From Hyphomicrobiaceae bacterium UBA7697 (GTDB lineage Bacteria > Pseudomonadota > Alphaproteobacteria > Rhizobiales > Methyloligellaceae), in assembly GCA_002482645.1 (NCBI GenBank), contig DLGJ01000008.1, positions 310,001 to 374,000 of the forward strand: 64,000 bases of DNA, given 5' to 3'. The notes under the pieces are model-generated. The model did no database searches, was not told where the DNA came from, and saw only the letters and a list, made by a program, of their open reading frames with translations. Shown piece by piece: positions 54,603 through 63,361 of this stretch. The position numbers were made by a program, and so were the translations under genes. The number at the start of each line of letters is the position of its first letter. Within the stretch, counting starts at the first letter, position 1.

Positions 54603-55478
54603 ATGACGCTGGCGGGATCAAGCACAGAGGCTATCGAGAAGACCGCACCGCGGACAGCTAATCCTGGCGGCGCACGCCGTCGCAGGCGGCGGTTCTTCGA
54701 GTTCAAGTCCGACATCCCAGCGTCCTGGTCGTTGACGCTCGGCATCCTCGTTTGGGTCTTGTTCTTTGGCTTCTGGGAATTCGCCGTTTGGCAGAACTGG
54801 GCCAACGATATCTTGTTGCCTGGTCCCGGGAAGGTTTTGTCGGCGCTCCATACACTGTTCACGGAGAAGGCCTTTCTGTACGACGTCGGCGTCAGCGTCA
54901 CACGCATTCTGCTGAGCTTCGCTCTTGCGTGTTTGGTCGCCGTGCCCTTGGGCATTCTCATGGGCTCGTTCCGCACCGTCGAGGCCTTCTTCAACCCACT
55001 CGTTTCCGCCTGGCGATATCTTCCGGCGCCTGCTTTCATTCCGCTTCTTCTGATGTGGCTCGGCGCGGGCGATGCGCAGAAGCTCGCGCTGTTGTTTCTC
55101 GGCGTGGTCTGGTTCCTCACAACATTGATCATGGACCACACGAAGTCCGTGCCGGCGGACTTCGTACGCACCGCGGTGACGCTGGGTGGGAACCGGCTTC
55201 AGGTGTTGCGCACGGTCGTCGTCCCGGCGGCTCTGCCCGGCATCTTGGTCGCGATGCGCCAGATGCTCGCCGTGAGCTGGACCTATCTGGTGATCGCCGA
55301 GATCATCGCGGCCGATGTCGGCATCGGCGCCATGATGATGCGCGCCAAGCGTTTCCTTCACGTCGATCAGATCATGGCCGGAATTGTCGTCATCGGTGCG
55401 CTCGGCCTGCTCTTCGATTTCCTACTGAAGAAGTTTCACGGAATCGCATTTGCCTATCTGGAGGAAAACGTCCGCTGA
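54603..55478 (+). CDS. NitT/TauT-type ABC transporter permease
   Basis: The 291-residue permease has six membrane helices and the EAA loop characteristic of binding-protein-dependent importers: TLGGNRLQVLRTVVVPAALPGILVAMRQ. It matches the nitrate/sulfonate/taurine (TauC/SsuC-like) family. An N-terminal basic segment of 35 residues is longer than usual. The gene follows the GS-like gene by 16 bases. Confidence 0.9.
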   Translation: MTLAGSSTEAIEKTAPRTANPGGARRRRRRFFEFKSDIPASWSLTLGILVWVLFFGFWEFAVWQNWANDILLPGPGKVLSALHTLFTEKAFLYDVGVSVTRILLSFALACLVAVPLGILMGSFRTVEAFFNPLVSAWRYLPAPAFIPLLLMWLGAGDAQKLALLFLGVVWFLTTLIMDHTKSVPADFVRTAVTLGGNRLQVLRTVVVPAALPGILVAMRQMLAVSWTYLVIAEIIAADVGIGAMMMRAKRFLHVDQIMAGIVVIGALGLLFDFLLKKFHGIAFAYLEENVR

Positions 55479-55571
55479 CCGACCGAAATCCGGCCACGGC
55501 TCGGCGCTTCGGGCCCAGCCGCAATTTGCGAGCGCCGCGTGTGCATTGGGTGATCGATAAGGGAGGAAGTC

Positions 55572-56636
55572 ATGAAAAGTAGACGAAATCTGAGTTTGTG
55601 CGTTGCCGCCGCAGTGACCGCCGGCGTTATGGCGTTCGGATGCATGGGATCCGCCGTCGCGGCCGAAAGGGTTCGCATTTCCGGTCTCACCTGGCCCGGT
55701 TACGGCTTCTGGGACATTGCAATCGCCAAGAAGCTCGCCCCTGATCTGGATATCAGTTACCAGCAAATTGAAGATCCGTACGAGAGCTTCAACTTAATGG
55801 CGGCCGACAGGATGGACGTGATTTCCAGCACGGCCGAGTTCACCCCCGTTGGCGTGGAACGCGGAATGCCGATCAAGTTCGCTGCATTCGCCAATTTGTC
55901 CTACGGCACCGACAAGATCGTTGGCGGACCCGGCATAAAAACCGCCAAAGACCTTCCCGGAAAAGAGGTGGCCGTTCTGGAAGGCGGATTGGCTCAGATC
56001 TTCGTCGCCATGTGGCTGGAGCAGAACGGCGTCCCCTACGACTCCGTAAAATACCGCAACATCATCGCGGATGACGCATTTGCGGCTTTGGTGGGCGGCG
56101 GCGTCGCCGCGTCGGAGTTTTGGGAGCCATACGGCAGCAATACGCTCAAGGCATTGCCCGGGTCCTCCGTCCTCGCGCAATCGCGGGAGCCGTACTGGCT
56201 GGAGAACGCCGTAATCGCCGATGGACTCTATATGAGCGACAACTTCCTGACGAAGCGGCGCGATACGGCCCGCAAAACGCTCAAGGCGATGTACGACGCG
56301 ATTGCCTGGTGGAAGAAGAACCCCGCCGAGGGCAACCAGATCATCGCCGATTCCATGAAGATGAGCCTCGACGACGTCGAACTGGTTCTCGGCAAGGACG
56401 GCAGCGGTGTCGACGGTGGACTCTATGTCTATGACTTCCTGGAGGCGGCGCGCTTCTGTGGCGTCGTGCCGGGCGATCCGCCTTTCGGCCAGAAAAATGG
56501 CCAGGTCGCCGATCACTGGAATCTCATCAGCGATTGGTGGGTCAAGTTCGGCTTGATCAAGGAAGTGAAAGCGCCCGAGACAGGCATCGAGTGCGATCTG
56601 CATCGAGAGCTCTATGAATCCGGATATCGCGGCTAG
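55572..56636 (+). CDS. NitT/TauT-type ABC substrate-binding protein
   Basis: The 354-residue protein has a signal peptide (VAAAVTAGVMAFGCMGSAVA) and the NMT1/THI5-like SBP fold. VRISGLTWPGYGFWDIAIAKKLAPDLDISYQQIEDPYES replaces the usual opening. DRMDVISSTAEFTPVGVERGMPIKF follows. It binds the substrate in the periplasm. The ligand cannot be named; the fold serves sulfonates, nitrate, and pyrimidine precursors. GGGAGGAA sits before the ATG. Confidence 0.9.
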   Translation: MKSRRNLSLCVAAAVTAGVMAFGCMGSAVAAERVRISGLTWPGYGFWDIAIAKKLAPDLDISYQQIEDPYESFNLMAADRMDVISSTAEFTPVGVERGMPIKFAAFANLSYGTDKIVGGPGIKTAKDLPGKEVAVLEGGLAQIFVAMWLEQNGVPYDSVKYRNIIADDAFAALVGGGVAASEFWEPYGSNTLKALPGSSVLAQSREPYWLENAVIADGLYMSDNFLTKRRDTARKTLKAMYDAIAWWKKNPAEGNQIIADSMKMSLDDVELVLGKDGSGVDGGLYVYDFLEAARFCGVVPGDPPFGQKNGQVADHWNLISDWWVKFGLIKEVKAPETGIECDLHRELYESGYRG

Positions 56637-56727
56637 AATTGCCTCCCATGGCAACACCTACGGCCGGACCGGCGGAAAAATGTCGGTTCGGTCGCCTTTT
56701 GCAATTCGGAGAACCGGGAGGCCGGTC

Positions 56728-57525
56728 ATGGCATCGCACGTCAAATTGAGCGTCAACGGAGTTGGTAAATCCTTCGGGCATGGCGCTCACCGTGTCGAAG
56801 CCTTGCGCGACGTGTCCTTCAACGTGGTGCAGAATGAGATTTGCGTATTGCTGGGCCCATCCGGCTGCGGCAAGTCAACGCTCTTGAACATCGTGGCAGG
56901 GTTGCAGGACCCTACCGCCGGCTCGGTCGTACTGGACGGAAAAGAGATTGATGGTCCGGCGCGTGAGCGTGGCATGGTCTTTCAGAGCTACACGTCCTTT
57001 CCGTGGCTCACGGTGGAACAGAACGTCGAGTATGGGATGAAGCTGAATGGCGTCCCGAAGGCCGAGCGGCAGGAAAGAGCATCCCACTTCATCGACCTGG
57101 TTCATCTCGCGAAATTTCGGAAGACGTATCCAAAGAACCTCTCCGGCGGCATGAAGCAGCGCGTTGCTATTGCACGCACGCTCGCCAACAGGCCTGAAAT
57201 ATTGTTGATGGACGAGCCGTTTGGCGCTCTGGACGCGGAAACCCGATGGCACATGCAAGAGATGCTCGTCGAGATCATGAAGAGTTCGCAGACGACAATC
57301 ATGCTCGTCACCCACGATATTCCCGAAGCGATCTTCCTCGCGGACAAGATTGTGTTTTTGTCGAGCCACCCAGGCCGGTTGAAAGCGATCCTCGATCTGG
57401 AATTCAAGAAGGGCAAGGACATCCGTGACAAGGAAGAGCTGATTACATTGGACGGCTACCCCGAATGTGAACGGCATATCTTGGCGATGATGCGGGCCGA
57501 GGCACGGCCGCAGGACGTCACTTAG
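56728..57525 (+). CDS. NitT/TauT-type ABC transporter ATPase
   Basis: The 265-residue ATPase has all motifs: Walker A GPSGCGKST, a Q-loop in VFQSYTSFPW, signature LSGGMKQR and Walker B ILLMDEPFGALD. THD with the switch His follows. The start with GGGAGG at 56728 is preferred; an ATG at 56614 lies inside the binding-protein gene. It completes the importer. Confidence 0.92.
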   Translation: MASHVKLSVNGVGKSFGHGAHRVEALRDVSFNVVQNEICVLLGPSGCGKSTLLNIVAGLQDPTAGSVVLDGKEIDGPARERGMVFQSYTSFPWLTVEQNVEYGMKLNGVPKAERQERASHFIDLVHLAKFRKTYPKNLSGGMKQRVAIARTLANRPEILLMDEPFGALDAETRWHMQEMLVEIMKSSQTTIMLVTHDIPEAIFLADKIVFLSSHPGRLKAILDLEFKKGKDIRDKEELITLDGYPECERHILAMMRAEARPQDVT

Positions 57526-57554
57526 CGGCGCGGCGAACGCCGGCGGATGGATGG

Positions 57555-58574
57555 ATGATCGACGACTACGACATATTTGAGCTGGGGCATGTCTCACTTC
57601 AGTCTGGTGAGATCCTGCGGAGTGCGAGGCTAGCCTACAAGACGTACGGTACGTTGTCCCCCGCCGGCGACAATGTGGTCGTGTTGCCCACGTTCTACAC
57701 TGGCACGCATATGCGCAACGAGGGTTTTTTCGGTCCGGGACGCGCGATCGATCCCGCCCGTCATTTCATTGTGTCGGTCAATCTTTTCGGCAACGGCCTG
57801 TCGTCCTCTCCATCCAACACACCTGCACCGCAGGATGGGCCGCGGTTTCCGGTCGTCACGTTCTGGGACAATGTTGCGTGTCAGCATCGTCTGCTGACGG
57901 AGCGCCTTGGCGTCAAGAAGATCGCGCTCGTTGCCGGTTGGTCAATGGCAGGGTGTCAATGCTATCAATGGGCGGCGCAATTTCCGGATATGGTCGACGC
58001 GATCCTGCCGTTCTGCGCATCGGCGAAGACCTCGCCGCACAACTTCCTATTTTTGGAAGGCGTCAAGGCCGCGCTATGCGCCGACCAATCCTGGAACGGC
58101 GGCGACTACGCAAAGCCCCCGGTTGCCGGACTGAAGGCCTTCGCGCGGGTTTATGCGGGTTGGGCCTATAGCCAAACGTTCTACCGCGACGGCCTTTATC
58201 GGGAACTGGGCTTCGATACGATAGAGGAACTGTTGCGCGACTGGGAAGCAGATCACGTGGACAATTGGGACGCAAACGATCTTCTGGCCAAGCTCGCTAC
58301 CTGGCAGCGAGGCGATGTCAGCGCCAATTCGCTCTACAACGGCGATCTCGCTCATGCGCTCGGCGCCGTGCGTGCGCGCTGCATAATAATGCCGTGCACG
58401 CAAGATCTTTACTTTCCGCCGCAAGACAATGCACTCGAGGCGGACTTAATCGCGGGCGCGCGGTTTCAACCTTATGACTCGCCCTGGGGCCATTGCGCCG
58501 CAAGTCCGGGCAACGACGCGGGATTTACATCAACGTTAGAGGCTTCCTTCGCCGAACTTCTGCAAAAGGTTTGA
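57555..58574 (+). CDS. Alpha/beta hydrolase of the MetX (homoserine acetyltransferase) fold
   Basis: The 339-residue protein has the MetX-type plan: FELGHVSLQSGEILRSARLAYKTYGTLSP, an N-terminal oxyanion turn, and the nucleophile elbow GWSMAGCQCYQWA. The Asp in CTQDLYFPPQD and His in PWGHCA complete the triad. MetX's tight HALTG oxyanion motif is replaced by FYTGTHM. It may therefore be a hydrolase rather than an acyltransferase. It is the last gene of the cluster, 29 bases behind the ATPase. Confidence 0.85.
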   Translation: MIDDYDIFELGHVSLQSGEILRSARLAYKTYGTLSPAGDNVVVLPTFYTGTHMRNEGFFGPGRAIDPARHFIVSVNLFGNGLSSSPSNTPAPQDGPRFPVVTFWDNVACQHRLLTERLGVKKIALVAGWSMAGCQCYQWAAQFPDMVDAILPFCASAKTSPHNFLFLEGVKAALCADQSWNGGDYAKPPVAGLKAFARVYAGWAYSQTFYRDGLYRELGFDTIEELLRDWEADHVDNWDANDLLAKLATWQRGDVSANSLYNGDLAHALGAVRARCIIMPCTQDLYFPPQDNALEADLIAGARFQPYDSPWGHCAASPGNDAGFTSTLEASFAELLQKV

Positions 58575-58786
58575 GTGTGCCTCCATTTCACCCGGTCGTC
58601 CGTACAAGGTTCGTCCTGTCCAATGAGGGGGCCGTCAAGGATCGCCCCCCAGATCAGGATCCACGTATCGACGTTCGCAACACGGTCTCAGCATCAATCT
58701 CAAGGTTTGCTGACGCGCCTGGCGCACATCGCGGACTCGGGCTGGGCTAGCGGGGAAACAGGACGCCCTCTCGGCGGGACGCCTCC

Positions 58787-59041
58787 ATGGCATTGGATTT
58801 TCTAACGATAGCTGGAGTGGTTGGGTCCGTACTGATCGTCCTTGCGTATTTTGCAAATCAGCAAGGATGGCTCAGTGCCGAGAACTGGCGATACTCGCTG
58901 GCTAATCTCGCAGGCGCGGTTCTGATCCTCGTCTCGCTAATCACCGCGTGGAATTTGCCCGGCTTCCTTATAGAGTGCTTCTGGGCGCTCATTAGCCTTT
59001 ATGGTTTGCTCAAGCATGGCGGGTGGTTGAAACGGCGGTGA
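58787..59041 (+). CDS. 84-residue CBU_0592-like membrane protein, copy 2
   Basis: This is the paralogue of the gene at 51534, the same length and on the opposite strand. FLTIAGVVGSVLIVLAYFANQQ, then NLAGAVLILVSLITAWNLPGF and ECFWALISLYGLLKHGGW. Function is unknown. It lies 212 bases behind the hydrolase gene. Confidence 0.82.
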   Translation: MALDFLTIAGVVGSVLIVLAYFANQQGWLSAENWRYSLANLAGAVLILVSLITAWNLPGFLIECFWALISLYGLLKHGGWLKRR

Positions 59042-59129
59042 CATCCTTCCGGTCCCTGTGCTGGCCTTTGAACCGTGCCCGTTTTTGGTTGTGAATTGAT
59101 CCTGGAGATTCGGACAGGTGGCTGGGGTG

Positions 59130-59218
59130 TATCCCGAGCGTGTTGGAGGGATACGAGATGGCAAGAGACATGATCCTGGCCGCATGAAACGCGACCCGGA
59201 TGCATCTTGACCGCGCCG
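59130..59218 (+). repeat. Degenerate inverted repeat, right copy
   Basis: The plus strand here carries the counterpart of 52111-52316: ATCCCGAGCGTGTTGGAGGG at 59131 onwards and ATGAAACGCGACCCGGAT from 59184. The two blocks are closer together than in the left copy. Reading gives IPSVLEGYEMARDMILAA-stop, then an eight-residue MKRDPDAS. Origin is unknown; a decayed mobile-element end is the likely explanation. Confidence 0.6.
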
Positions 59219-59395
59219 CCAAACCGTCCGGAAAAGCCGCGACCGATTCACGTGTTGTCGGATCGTCTGCGGATCCGCCATAGTTGGCGCCGAACGACGC
59301 TTCGCATCAATGCGCGATTTCTACCAAGCACCCGGAACGGCATCCTAACGCGCGTGCAAGTCCGGGCGCGTCCAATCGAAAAGGAGAAGAGCAGA

Positions 59396-59878
59396 ATGAG
59401 AGTTCTATGGTTGGCCGCGATCTTGTGCGCTTTTGTAAGTCCCTCGTTGGCCGACGATCAGAAGATCGAACGCATGGTTGCCGAGGCCCATAGGGTTTTT
59501 GACGAAGGCGCCATAGACTGGAAGGACGAACCGATCCTTCCCAAGGGCGCTCAAAGCGCACTGGTGGTCGGAGATCCGAGCAAGGCGGGCGTCTTCATCG
59601 CCTATCTCAAGTTTCCCGCGAACTACATCATTCCTGCTCATACGCACCCATTTACCGAAGTGGTGACCGTATTGAAGGGTCAGGTCGGAAACGGATTTGG
59701 CGACAAGCTCGACCGCGACAAAGGCAAGCTGCTCGATGTGGGTTCGAGCTTCATGCTGCCGGCGGATCATCCGCACTATCTGTGGAACGATGACGAATCG
59801 GTCGTTCTGTTGATCGCCACCGGCCCATGGGACATCACATACGTCGATCCTAACGACGATCCGCGCAAACAGCGCTAG
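59396..59878 (+). CDS. Exported cupin-domain protein
   Basis: The 160-residue protein has a signal peptide (VLWLAAILCAFVSPSLAD) and one cupin domain with IIPAHTHPFTEVVTVLKGQVG and MLPADHPHYLWNDD. AAGGAG precedes the ATG. It belongs to the group of periplasmic cupins without assigned activity. Confidence 0.82.
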   Translation: MRVLWLAAILCAFVSPSLADDQKIERMVAEAHRVFDEGAIDWKDEPILPKGAQSALVVGDPSKAGVFIAYLKFPANYIIPAHTHPFTEVVTVLKGQVGNGFGDKLDRDKGKLLDVGSSFMLPADHPHYLWNDDESVVLLIATGPWDITYVDPNDDPRKQR

Positions 59879-60549
59879 GGAGGGGCTTGGAGCTCATTGC
59901 AATTGTCGGCTTCTAGCTCAATGAGTGTACCACCCTAACCAGCGGGCCTCTCCGACGTTGTCAGACAAGTCTTGACACCGTTCGTGAAGCGCTTCGTTCT
60001 TTAGCTAACTTCATCGCTGCCTTTCGCTATGACGATTCAAGGGCGCCCCTCTTGCAGTTATTCGTGCCCTCCTTCTCGGGCACCTTCCGCGCGTTCCGGC
60101 GAGATTGCAGTCGAGGACGGCGATGCTTTTCACGATCTTGATGATGGAGCGGGCGAGCTGGTGCACCTGCGGATCACGCGACTGTATGGTGGGCTCAGAG
60201 CAAGCTCCGGCGTCAGCGTCTCATTCTTTGCCATGTTGCGAAGCGGCTGCTTTTGAAGGTCCAGCTTTTGTTGTTGATGTCGCTCACCCGCCTGCTGGCT
60301 CGCGACGCTTTTGCTCATAGCTCTTCCCACCTAAACAGCTATAATAAACGTCCTGCAGCAAATTGAGGTCAAGCAATGTCTACGGGAAATATGAAGACGT
60401 TTAACTTATCGGGACTTCTTGATCCACAATACATATATGACAGACTATACTTATTTTTCCATACCGCAGTGAGTGGTATAGTGGATATCCAGCTCGGTCC
60501 ACAGCCCCCTGAACAAGTGACCTATGTCTTATCCGACATTTAGATCCCG
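59879..60549. other. Gene-poor region before the sulfotransferase
   Basis: These 671 bases change from GC-rich to AT-rich towards the right. I see no gene of standard type except a possible 55-codon frame at 60376. The left half reads no convincing frame. A TATAAT at 60340-60345 is a possible -10 box for the genes at 60376-61377, but no well-spaced -35 box accompanies it. Confidence 0.4.
60376..60543 (+). CDS. Possible small protein upstream of the sulfotransferase
   Basis: An ATG with GAGG about eight bases upstream opens 55 codons: STGNMKTFNLSGLLDPQYIYDR through to VTYVLSDI. It ends six bases before the GTG of the sulfotransferase. The AT-rich base composition fits the following gene. It has no family that I recognise and could be a chance frame. 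Confidence 0.3.
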   Translation: MSTGNMKTFNLSGLLDPQYIYDRLYLFFHTAVSGIVDIQLGPQPPEQVTYVLSDI

Positions 60550-61377
60550 GTGGTGTCCGACGTTCGAAGCTGGCTGTTATTTGTTGGCCCACCAAAGACG
60601 GGGACATCTTGGATAGACCATGTCTTGCGTTCTAGTGAAGACGTCCGGCTACCACAAGGTGTCAAAGAGACCTTCTTTTTTGACCGGCACTTTGACAGGG
60701 GTTTTTCTTGGTACTTGGCTCAATTTGCAGCTAGACGCTCCGATCGATTGTTTGTCGAGGTTGGGCCAACCTACTTTTTCGCAAAACATGCTTTGCAGAG
60801 GATAGAATCCACCCTCCCGGACGCACGTATTTTCATCACCTTACGCGATCCTGTGCGTCGTTCAGTCTCACATTACTTACACACACGACGACGCGGCCTG
60901 ACCGACTTGAGTATTGGGAAAGCAATCGAACAATTCCCAAGTATCGTTACAAATAGCATTTACGCTCAGAGGCTTGACAGGTGGTATAGCCATTTTGGCA
61001 GAAACAACGTCGAGGTAATTTTTTATGAAGACGTTATTGGAAATCTACCTAGATTTACAAAGACCCTGGCTGGCTATGAGATTGGCGAATTGTCCTTAAA
61101 GGAACCTGACAAACGAGTTAACGCCGCGTCCGCGCCTAGGTTTAGATTCGTGGCAAGATCGACTGAACTCGTCGTCCGCAAATTACGATCCGTCGGCCTC
61201 CATCGTGTGGTTGAAGCAGGTAAGGGTGTTGGTCTTCGGGATGCGGTATTCTCCGGTGGCGCATTGCCAGATGCACGCGATATGGAAAACGAACTATCTG
61301 CTTGGAAATCCGATTTCATGAATGATCGGGCAGCTCTGGCTCGGTTAATTGGGCGCGATCCACCGTGGACGGTATAA
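60550..61377 (+). CDS. Sulfotransferase
   Basis: The 275-residue protein has the sulfotransferase PAPS-binding motifs: WLLFVGPPKTGTSWIDHVL (5'-phosphosulfate loop) and ITLRDPVRRSVSHYLH (3'-phosphate binding). A DRWYSHFGRNNVEVIFYED motif follows. It transfers sulfate from PAPS to an acceptor, perhaps a polysaccharide, given the O-antigen-ligase neighbour. GC content is lower than average, suggesting acquisition. Starts at 60550 and 60553 (both GTG) are possible. Confidence 0.87.
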   Translation: MVSDVRSWLLFVGPPKTGTSWIDHVLRSSEDVRLPQGVKETFFFDRHFDRGFSWYLAQFAARRSDRLFVEVGPTYFFAKHALQRIESTLPDARIFITLRDPVRRSVSHYLHTRRRGLTDLSIGKAIEQFPSIVTNSIYAQRLDRWYSHFGRNNVEVIFYEDVIGNLPRFTKTLAGYEIGELSLKEPDKRVNAASAPRFRFVARSTELVVRKLRSVGLHRVVEAGKGVGLRDAVFSGGALPDARDMENELSAWKSDFMNDRAALARLIGRDPPWTV

Positions 61378-61576
61378 CTACACTCCGTCAGAGGCGACAA
61401 CCCTGACGCAGGGGCCAGGCCGCCGCCGAAAATATGCCGCTCTCAGGTGCGTTATCTGCAACACGTCCCGGCAGTTGCTTCCGGATACGCCTGCGAGGTG
61501 CTATTGGCTAGGGTCAGACCTCGACTGCCAAACGGCATCTTAGGGCACCCCGTCTCGACCACGACACCGGAATCCT

Positions 61577-62914
61577 ATGCGACACCTAGCCAACCTCGCG
61601 CTCCGGCGGGAGCCTGCGATCATACGTGTACTGTTTTTCCTTGGCCCCCTCGCCACGCTGCTGATCCCCAAATCAACCGTCGTGATTCTGATCGTACTGT
61701 TCCTCTGCTGCGTCGGGCTAGAACTCGCGCGGGGCGGAGACCTCAGGAACTTATTCCGGATCGATGCGACACTGGCCTTATTCGGCGCGACCGCCGCTTA
61801 CCTCTTTGTCAACGCTACCTGGTCTCTCGACCCGGAGCGGGCGTTCACGGCGTCCACCTGGTTCGTGCTGATTGTTCTCATGTGCTACGGTTCGGCCCGT
61901 GCACTGTCGCGCTGGCCAGCGCGCTCGTTACGCATGGCGGCGTCGGCCTTTGCGGTCGGAATAGGGGTTGGCGTTGCCTTAATCATAATCGAGACAGCCA
62001 CGGACCGCCTTGGCACCTTGACCCTCTATCACGCGCTCCCGTTTACGCAGCCCGACAGCCTCAAGGGTCTTGTCGTCAGCAACGGCGAGATCGTACGGAT
62101 CGCACCATACAAGTTGAACGCCACGATCGCCGTCATGCTGTTGGCCCTCTGGCCGGCGCTACTCTGTGCGGTGACGCAACCGGGCGGCCGCAACCGCGTC
62201 CTTGTTTCAATCGCGCTGTTCGCCGCCGCAACGGCGACCATTTTCCTATCGAACCACGATTCGTCCAAAGTGGGGCTTATCACAAGTCTCGCCGTCTTCT
62301 TGCTTGCGAGCCTGTGGCCCGCCACGACGCGAAAAGGGCTGTGGCTTGTCTGGTGCCTAGCCTTCGCGATTGTGGTTCCGCTGGCGACAGCAGCATACCA
62401 GGCCGAACTGCACAAGTCCGAGTACCTTCCGTTCTCAGCGCGAGCCCGTGTGACGCTATGGGCCTATACCGCCGAGCATGTCCACGCCACACCCCTTCTT
62501 GGCATCGGCGCCTCCTCGACGCGTAAGATCGATCAGTCGCCGGACAACCGCCGCATGCAGTGGAAGAAGAAGGTCAAAACCGAGGGCTTCGGCTGGCGCG
62601 CCGGTGCCCACGCACATAACGCATTTTTGCAGACCTGGTACGAGCTGGGCGCCGTGGGCGTCATCCTGTTCGTTGCAACAGGTTCCGCCGTCATCTTGTC
62701 GCTCGGCCGCATACCGCGCGCCACTCAGCGCTTCGCGCTGGCTCAGGTCGCGGCATTCTTTGCGATCATCGCGTTTGCCTGGGGTATGTGGCAAGCATGG
62801 CTGATGGCGTTGACAGGACTCGCCGCACTCTATGTTGCGCTCGCCGTAAACGTCTATCGGTCTGGCCAGCAGGAGACGGAGTCCACGGCGCCTCGACCAG
62901 AAAGCCGATTCTGA
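61577..62914 (+). CDS. O-antigen ligase / polymerase (Wzy/WaaL-like)
   Basis: The 445-residue membrane protein has about 12 membrane helices and the family's periplasmic loop with GWRAGAHAHNAFLQTW and ELGAVGVILF (the H-x-HN signature). It ligates or polymerises surface polysaccharide on lipid carriers. It lies 199 bases behind the sulfotransferase gene on the same strand. Confidence 0.87.
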   Translation: MRHLANLALRREPAIIRVLFFLGPLATLLIPKSTVVILIVLFLCCVGLELARGGDLRNLFRIDATLALFGATAAYLFVNATWSLDPERAFTASTWFVLIVLMCYGSARALSRWPARSLRMAASAFAVGIGVGVALIIIETATDRLGTLTLYHALPFTQPDSLKGLVVSNGEIVRIAPYKLNATIAVMLLALWPALLCAVTQPGGRNRVLVSIALFAAATATIFLSNHDSSKVGLITSLAVFLLASLWPATTRKGLWLVWCLAFAIVVPLATAAYQAELHKSEYLPFSARARVTLWAYTAEHVHATPLLGIGASSTRKIDQSPDNRRMQWKKKVKTEGFGWRAGAHAHNAFLQTWYELGAVGVILFVATGSAVILSLGRIPRATQRFALAQVAAFFAIIAFAWGMWQAWLMALTGLAALYVALAVNVYRSGQQETESTAPRPESRF

Positions 62915-63361
62915 TGTGAGCTGTCAGATATTCTCCATGAGACAGAGCCCTTGGTGCGGACGGCGGGAGTCGAACCCGCACGGCCCTATCCCGCGCTTGC
63001 AGCCGATTTCCATATTACTGAGCTCCTGAACCCAGCATTCTTCACAGGACTCTGCGGATTGAAGCCGCCTAGAGTCGCGCCATGGGAGCAAACCGACCTC
63101 GTAAAGCCTGCTTCGATGGAGCCACCGTGGCCCTCACCAAAGGTAGCGTCGGCGGTGTGCGCCGAGAGACATGCTTCCGGCCTGCGGTGATGGTGAGCCC
63201 GAGCTGTTCTTAATGTCAGCAAAATGGCGTGCGGAGACACGCAAAGGACAGGCGAACGTGGGTTCACCACACGGGCGTCCGCCGTGCGTTGGATAATTGA
63301 TACGTCGAACTGCGGCCAAACATGCCCGCTACGTGCCAGAAGCAGACTTCGGCGCGGGAGC
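62915..63361. other. Gene-poor region with a tRNA 3'-end fragment
   Basis: This 447-base region holds the tRNA fragment at 62952-62984 and no gene. A plus-strand frame from 62951 begins MVRTAGVEPARPYP; such frames are often predicted antisense across tRNA 3' ends and are not genes. The right part carries no feature I recognise. Confidence 0.5.
62952..62984 (-). tRNA. tRNA 3'-end fragment (Leu-type), probable attachment-site remnant
   Basis: The minus strand reads GCCGTGCGGGTTCGACTCCC, then GCCGTCCGCACCA. This contains a T-arm (stem GCGGG/CCCGC, loop TTCGACT), the 3' half of the acceptor stem CGTCCGC and the discriminator A plus CCA. The matching 5' acceptor strand GCGGACG, D-arm and anticodon arm are absent upstream, so only the last 33 bases are present. 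CGTCCGCACCA is typical of tRNA-Leu. Confidence 0.6.

Noticed and set aside
60029..60330. Small frames in the 59.9-60.5 kb gap
   Set aside because: None has a ribosome binding site, a family motif or protein-like composition.
62952..63060. A complete tRNA-Leu gene
   Set aside because: The 5' acceptor strand, D-arm and anticodon arm are not found upstream of the T-arm on the minus strand.
62951..63190. 80-codon plus-strand frame starting MVRTAGVEPAR
   Set aside because: It is the kind of spurious protein predicted antisense to tRNA 3' ends; the tRNA fragment explains the sequence.
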